NCBI GenBank assembly: GCA_900762355.1
Contig: CAAFGE010000004.1
Span: 8,623-72,622, forward strand
DNA: 64,000 bases
Direction of reading: 5' to 3'
DNA from: an uncultured Collinsella sp.
GTDB lineage: Bacteria > Actinomycetota > Coriobacteriia > Coriobacteriales > Coriobacteriaceae
Translations under genes and position numbers: made by a program
The notes under the pieces: model-generated
Seen by the model: the letters and a program-made list of their open reading frames with translations, nothing else
Databases searched by the model: none
Told to the model about the DNA's origin: nothing
Shown here: positions 60,840-64,000 of the stretch, in pieces
How the letters are laid out: every line of letters starts with the position of its first letter
Position numbering within the stretch: position 1 is the first letter of the stretch

Positions 60840-61439
60840 TTGGGTCGTGCTGGGGGTATGACGCCGCCTTTGCGTTGGCGGTTGGGTGTTGCTGGTGGGG
60901 TGGCGCTGGTTGTGCTGCTTCTTGACCAGCTGACCAAGCTTGCGGTTCGTGCCGTGGGCGACGCTTTGCATGTGACCGTCATCCCCGGTGTCATTGACTT
61001 TATGTTTGTCCGTAATATCGGTGCTGCCTTTAGTATGGGCGAGGGGCATGGCGTTGCGTTCGCTTTGCTGGCGCTTGCGGTCATTGTCGCCATTGCCGTG
61101 TACTTGCTTCGCACGCCCCAGCTTGCTCGCTTGGAGGTTGTGGGCATGGCCATGGTCGTGGGTGGCGCCATTGGCAACGCGATCGATCGCCTGGCTTTTG
61201 GCTTTGTGACCGATTTTATTGCCACCACCTTCATCGACTTTCCCGTCTTTAACGTGGCCGATATCGGCATCACCGTAGGCGTTGTGCTTGCCCTCATCGG
61301 CTACATGTTCTTGAGCCCTGCGGCCCGCGAAGTCGATGCGACTGCCGAGCTCAATGCCCGTGATGAGGCCCGCGCCAAGCGCAAAGCCAAGCAGCGTGGG
61401 GAGCGTGCCCGCAAGATTCGCGAAAGGAATGAGCGTTAA
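60840..61439 (+). CDS. lspA: Lipoprotein signal peptidase II
   Basis: A 199-residue membrane aspartyl protease that removes signal peptides from prolipoproteins. Four hydrophobic helices are seen. The catalytic aspartates are in GNAIDRLAFG and FNVADIGIT, with NIGAAFS before them. The Lys/Arg-rich C-terminal 35 residues extend past the usual end. It starts at TTG 60840 after a G-rich SD; ATG 60858 is an alternative. Its stop overlaps rluD (TAATG), the common lspA-rluD pair. It would process the CotH-family and DUF4352-like lipoproteins seen elsewhere in this window. Confidence 0.93.
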   Translation: MGRAGGMTPPLRWRLGVAGGVALVVLLLDQLTKLAVRAVGDALHVTVIPGVIDFMFVRNIGAAFSMGEGHGVAFALLALAVIVAIAVYLLRTPQLARLEVVGMAMVVGGAIGNAIDRLAFGFVTDFIATTFIDFPVFNVADIGITVGVVLALIGYMFLSPAAREVDATAELNARDEARAKRKAKQRGERARKIRERNER

Positions 61440-62452
61440 TGGCCGACATCCATATTCTTGTTGCCGACGATTGCTCTGGCCAGCGTCTCGACGCCTTTCT
61501 GGGTGCCAACGACGGCTGCCCCACACGCTCTGCCTGCGCGCATCTGATCGAGGGCGGCGCCGTAATCGTGAACGGCGAGACCTGCCTATCAAAAAAATAT
61601 GCTGTGCGCTCCGGTGACCGCATCTCGGTCGACCTGCCCGAGCCGCATGATCCCACTGATGTGATTCCCGAGGCCATCCCCCTCGATATCCGTTACGAGG
61701 ACGACTACCTCATCGTGCTCTCCAAGCAGCGCGGCCTGGTGTGCCATCCCGCCCATGGCCACGAGAGCGGCACGCTTGCGAACGCTCTGGTCTACCACTG
61801 CGGCATTGACCATCTGGGTACCGTGCAGGGTGAGGACCGCCCCGGCATCGTGCATCGTTTAGATCGCGATACCTCGGGCCTCATGCTTGCGGCAAAAGAC
61901 GACGACACGCAGCGCGCGCTCCAAAATCTCATTCGCACGCGCACGCTCGATCGTCGCTATATCACGCTCGTTCACGGACATATCGCTATGGATGAGGGCA
62001 CCATTAACACCGGCATTGCCCGTTCTACGCGTGACCGTGTCAAGATGGCGGTTTCGGACGATCCTTTCGCGCGCCAGGCCATTACGACCTTTAAGGTCCT
62101 CGAGCGCTTCGATTCCACGCGTTTTGACGACGGCTATACGCTCGTCGAGTGCCACCTGTTTACGGGCCGCACACATCAGATTCGCGTGCATATGCGCCAT
62201 ATCAACCACGCCTGCGTGGGCGATCCGCTCTACGGCAAGTGCGATGCACGCGCCGATCAGGGTCTGACCAGGCAATTCCTTCATTCCTGGCGTGTTGCAT
62301 TCGACCATCCCGTGACGGGGGAGCGCATTGAGTGCCGCGACGAGCTACCGTGGGATCTCGCCGCGGTTCTTGACGACCTGGCCCCGCGCTCGCTTGGCCG
62401 CACCGCTGCCGGCGACGAAATCGTTCCGCAGCTCGGTCTGCTCGAAGCCTAG
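61439..62452 (+). CDS. RluA/RluD-family pseudouridine synthase
   Basis: A 337-residue enzyme. An N-terminal S4 RNA-binding domain (about 10-75, with GQRLDAFLGA and LIEGGAVIVNG) precedes the catalytic domain with GIVHRLDRDTSGLML, whose Asp is the nucleophile, and later HLFTGRTHQIRVHM. It is likely 23S rRNA-specific (RluD-like) by context with lspA. It overlaps lspA by one base. Confidence 0.94.
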   Translation: MADIHILVADDCSGQRLDAFLGANDGCPTRSACAHLIEGGAVIVNGETCLSKKYAVRSGDRISVDLPEPHDPTDVIPEAIPLDIRYEDDYLIVLSKQRGLVCHPAHGHESGTLANALVYHCGIDHLGTVQGEDRPGIVHRLDRDTSGLMLAAKDDDTQRALQNLIRTRTLDRRYITLVHGHIAMDEGTINTGIARSTRDRVKMAVSDDPFARQAITTFKVLERFDSTRFDDGYTLVECHLFTGRTHQIRVHMRHINHACVGDPLYGKCDARADQGLTRQFLHSWRVAFDHPVTGERIECRDELPWDLAAVLDDLAPRSLGRTAAGDEIVPQLGLLEA

Positions 62453-62470
62453 CCAGTATTAGGTGGTTTC

Positions 62471-62500
62471 TTGAACTCGGTAAGCCTGCGGTAAGATATA
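62471..62500 (+). promoter_or_regulatory. Candidate promoter of the GT2 gene
   Basis: TTGAAC (62471-62476) with a TAAGATATA stretch (62492-62500) 15-18 bp downstream, about 35 bp before the gene start. Confidence 0.35.
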
Positions 62501-62534
62501 CGGTTGTTTACGTAACGCGTTCTCGGGAGCCTGC

Positions 62535-63830
62535 ATGCTCGCCTTTTTACAAACCAACACACCCATCGTGATCTTCAACCAGATTGTTGTCACGCTGCTC
62601 ACGGTCTGCTTTCTGTACCAGGTGGTCTTCTTTGTCATTGGCGCTCTTCGTGGCGAGGTCGCGCCTCCCAAGGCCAAAAAACTTCACCGCTATGCCTTCT
62701 TCATTGCTGCGCATAACGAGGAAGCCGTAATTGCCAATCTCGTACGCTCCATCAAGGACCAGGACTATCCGTCCGAGCTTATCGAGGTCTTTGTCGTTGC
62801 CGACGCCTGCACCGACAACACCGCGCAGCTCGCACGCGAGGCCGGTGCCATTGTTTACGAGCGCAATGACCTGGCCCGAAAGGGCAAGAGCTGGGTCATG
62901 GACTTTGGTTTCGATCGCATTCTCAACGAGTATCCCGACACGTTTGAGGGCTACTTTATCTTCGATGCCGATAACGTCATCTCCCGCGATTACGTCTCCA
63001 AGATGAACGATGCCTTTGACCAGGGCTTCCATGTGGTCACGAGCTATCGTAACTCCAAGAATTTTGGCAGCTCGTGGATCTCGGCAGCTAATGCTACTTG
63101 GTACCTGCGCGAGGCGCGCTTTCTCAATAACGCGCGCAACATCTGCAAGACTTCTTGCGCTGTCTCTGGTTCGGGCTACCTCATCTCCGCCAGCGTTATC
63201 GAGGGCATGCACGGTTGGCAGTTCCATACGCTGACCGAGGATATTCAGTTCACCACGTTCTGCGCCATTCACGGCATTCGCATCGGTTATGCGCCTGCGG
63301 AGTTCTTTGACGAGCAACCCGTGACGTTCAAGGCATCCTGGAAGCAGCGTATGCGCTGGACCAAGGGCTTCTACCAGGTCTTTTTTACCTATGGCAAGCA
63401 TCTTGTCAAATCGACGTTCCGCTATCATCGCTTTGCCGCGTACGACATGTTTATGACCATCGCTCCGGGCATGCTGCTGTCCCTGATCTCCATGCTCGCC
63501 AACGCGACGTTCCTGATCGTGGGCGGTCTTTCGCATGGTTTCTTGGCTACCGAAGTCGAGATGCAGGCGTGCGCCGCTTCGCTCATTATGACCTTCGCCA
63601 TGATGTATCAGACGTTCTTTATCCTGGCGCTGCTCACGACTATCTTTGAGTACAAGCACATTCACTGCGCGCAAAAGTGGCGTCTGGTGACTAACCTGTT
63701 TACCTTCCCGATCTTTATGTTCAGCTATATCCCCATCACGGTGGCTGCGCTGTTCCTAAAGGTCGACTGGGTGCCGACGCAGCACGCCGTCAACGTCACC
63801 CTTGACGAGGTCATGCAAGGCGCCAAATAA
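62535..63830 (+). CDS. Membrane-bound family 2 glycosyltransferase
   Basis: A 431-residue polytopic glycosyltransferase. A hydrophobic N-terminal segment (about 10-35) precedes the GT-A domain: AAHNEEAVIANLV, then FIFDADNVIS (DxD-type metal site), TEDIQFT (the catalytic ED) and the QxxRW-like KQRMRWTKGF. Three to four membrane helices make up the C-terminal 140 residues. This architecture is shared by processive synthases such as NodC, PgaC and cellulose synthase. No partner polysaccharide genes flank it within the window, so the product is unknown. ATG 62535 follows CGGGAG. Confidence 0.88.
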   Translation: MLAFLQTNTPIVIFNQIVVTLLTVCFLYQVVFFVIGALRGEVAPPKAKKLHRYAFFIAAHNEEAVIANLVRSIKDQDYPSELIEVFVVADACTDNTAQLAREAGAIVYERNDLARKGKSWVMDFGFDRILNEYPDTFEGYFIFDADNVISRDYVSKMNDAFDQGFHVVTSYRNSKNFGSSWISAANATWYLREARFLNNARNICKTSCAVSGSGYLISASVIEGMHGWQFHTLTEDIQFTTFCAIHGIRIGYAPAEFFDEQPVTFKASWKQRMRWTKGFYQVFFTYGKHLVKSTFRYHRFAAYDMFMTIAPGMLLSLISMLANATFLIVGGLSHGFLATEVEMQACAASLIMTFAMMYQTFFILALLTTIFEYKHIHCAQKWRLVTNLFTFPIFMFSYIPITVAALFLKVDWVPTQHAVNVTLDEVMQGAK

Positions 63831-63860
63831 TCACCACCAAAACCACCACAAAGGGGACAG

Positions 63861-64000
63861 TGAACTGCGCCCCGAAACTTGGACTGAATAAATAGCGACT
63901 ACGCCGCAAGGGCCCGGTTCCGGAACTCCTCCGGCGTCAGGCCCTTCAATCTTACCTGCCTGCGCCGCGTGTTCCAATGGGCTATGTACCCCTCCAGGTC
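63861..64000 (-). mobile_element. IS3-family insertion sequence, one end (runs off the window)
   Basis: The end TGAACTGCGCCCCGAAACTT (63861-63880), continuing GGACT, is typical of IS3-family (IS150-like) terminal repeats. The reverse strand encodes the end of an IS3 OrfB transposase. The left boundary abuts AAGGGGACAG. The other end, and any 3-bp target duplication, are outside the window. Confidence 0.85.
63899..64000 (-). CDS. IS3-family transposase OrfB, C-terminal fragment (truncated by window edge)
   Basis: The last 33 codons plus stop of a DDE integrase-type transposase. GYIAHWNTRRRQVRLKGLTP followed by EEFRNRALAA matches the conserved C-terminus of IS3/IS150 OrfB (Y-I-x-W-Y-N-x-x-R-x-Q...L-x-P-x-E-F). 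The catalytic DDE residues would lie beyond the right edge. Confidence 0.88.
   Translation of the reverse strand, partial: DLEGYIAHWNTRRRQVRLKGLTPEEFRNRALAA

Overview
The window is a 64-kb stretch of a high-GC chromosome that looks like a Coriobacteriia actinobacterium, most likely Collinsella or a close relative. This rests on the strong G/C third-position bias, the frequent GTG and TTG starts with good Shine-Dalgarno (SD) sequences, the gene order (nusA-infB-rbfA-nrnA-truB-ribF-dnaG-rpoD and rpmF-plsX-acpP-rnc-smc-ftsY-ffh) and the protein sequences themselves. No database was searched.

Positions 1-2545 are AT-richer accessory DNA. A two-gene ATPase plus TOPRIM-like cassette, a probable anti-phage system, starts beside a perfect 23-bp inverted repeat. 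A degraded minus-strand reading frame may lie on the other side of that repeat. Positions 2869-13964 form one tightly overlapping operon for a Gram-positive Pel-type exopolysaccharide. It encodes an epimerase-fold/GAF/degenerate-GGDEF c-di-GMP receptor (PelD-like), a PelE-like protein, a DUF2194 deacetylase (PelA-like), PelF and PelG, followed by a CotH-kinase lipoprotein, a VTC-type polyphosphate polymerase domain and a DUF4956 membrane protein. A degenerate Cys/Met-metabolism PLP-fold protein and a ModE-like regulator follow.

Positions 15754-64000 are mostly housekeeping. They hold guaB; leuS behind a very long hairpin; a lipoprotein; the rimP-nusA-infB-rbfA-nrnA-truB-ribF-dnaG translation/replication operon, which has a terminator between its promoter and first gene; rpoD; two identical tRNA-Asn genes; an Asp23/DAK2 pair; recG-rsmD-coaD; a DivIVA-like coiled coil, yceD and rpmF; plsX-acpP-rnc-smc-ftsY-ffh (lipid, RNA and secretion functions); a DUF134-NifX fusion; thyA-folA; a SpoU methyltransferase; a MATE transporter; a cobO-type gene with an in-frame stop; ftsH; DUF523; an iron-type alcohol dehydrogenase; ileS under an isoleucine T-box; lspA-rluD; and a GT2 glycosyltransferase. 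The right edge enters an IS3-family element that seems to have split a terminator hairpin.

Several intergenic spaces hold unusually long inverted repeats (15008-15162, 17383-17501, 32734-32785, 53101-53194). These and the start-proximal repeat at 652-702 are the least explained structures here. The best candidates for new biology are the ATPase/TOPRIM cassette, the Pel operon with its retained c-di-GMP I-site and CotH/VTC/DUF4956 tail, the PLP pseudoenzyme and the zinc-tailed NusA.
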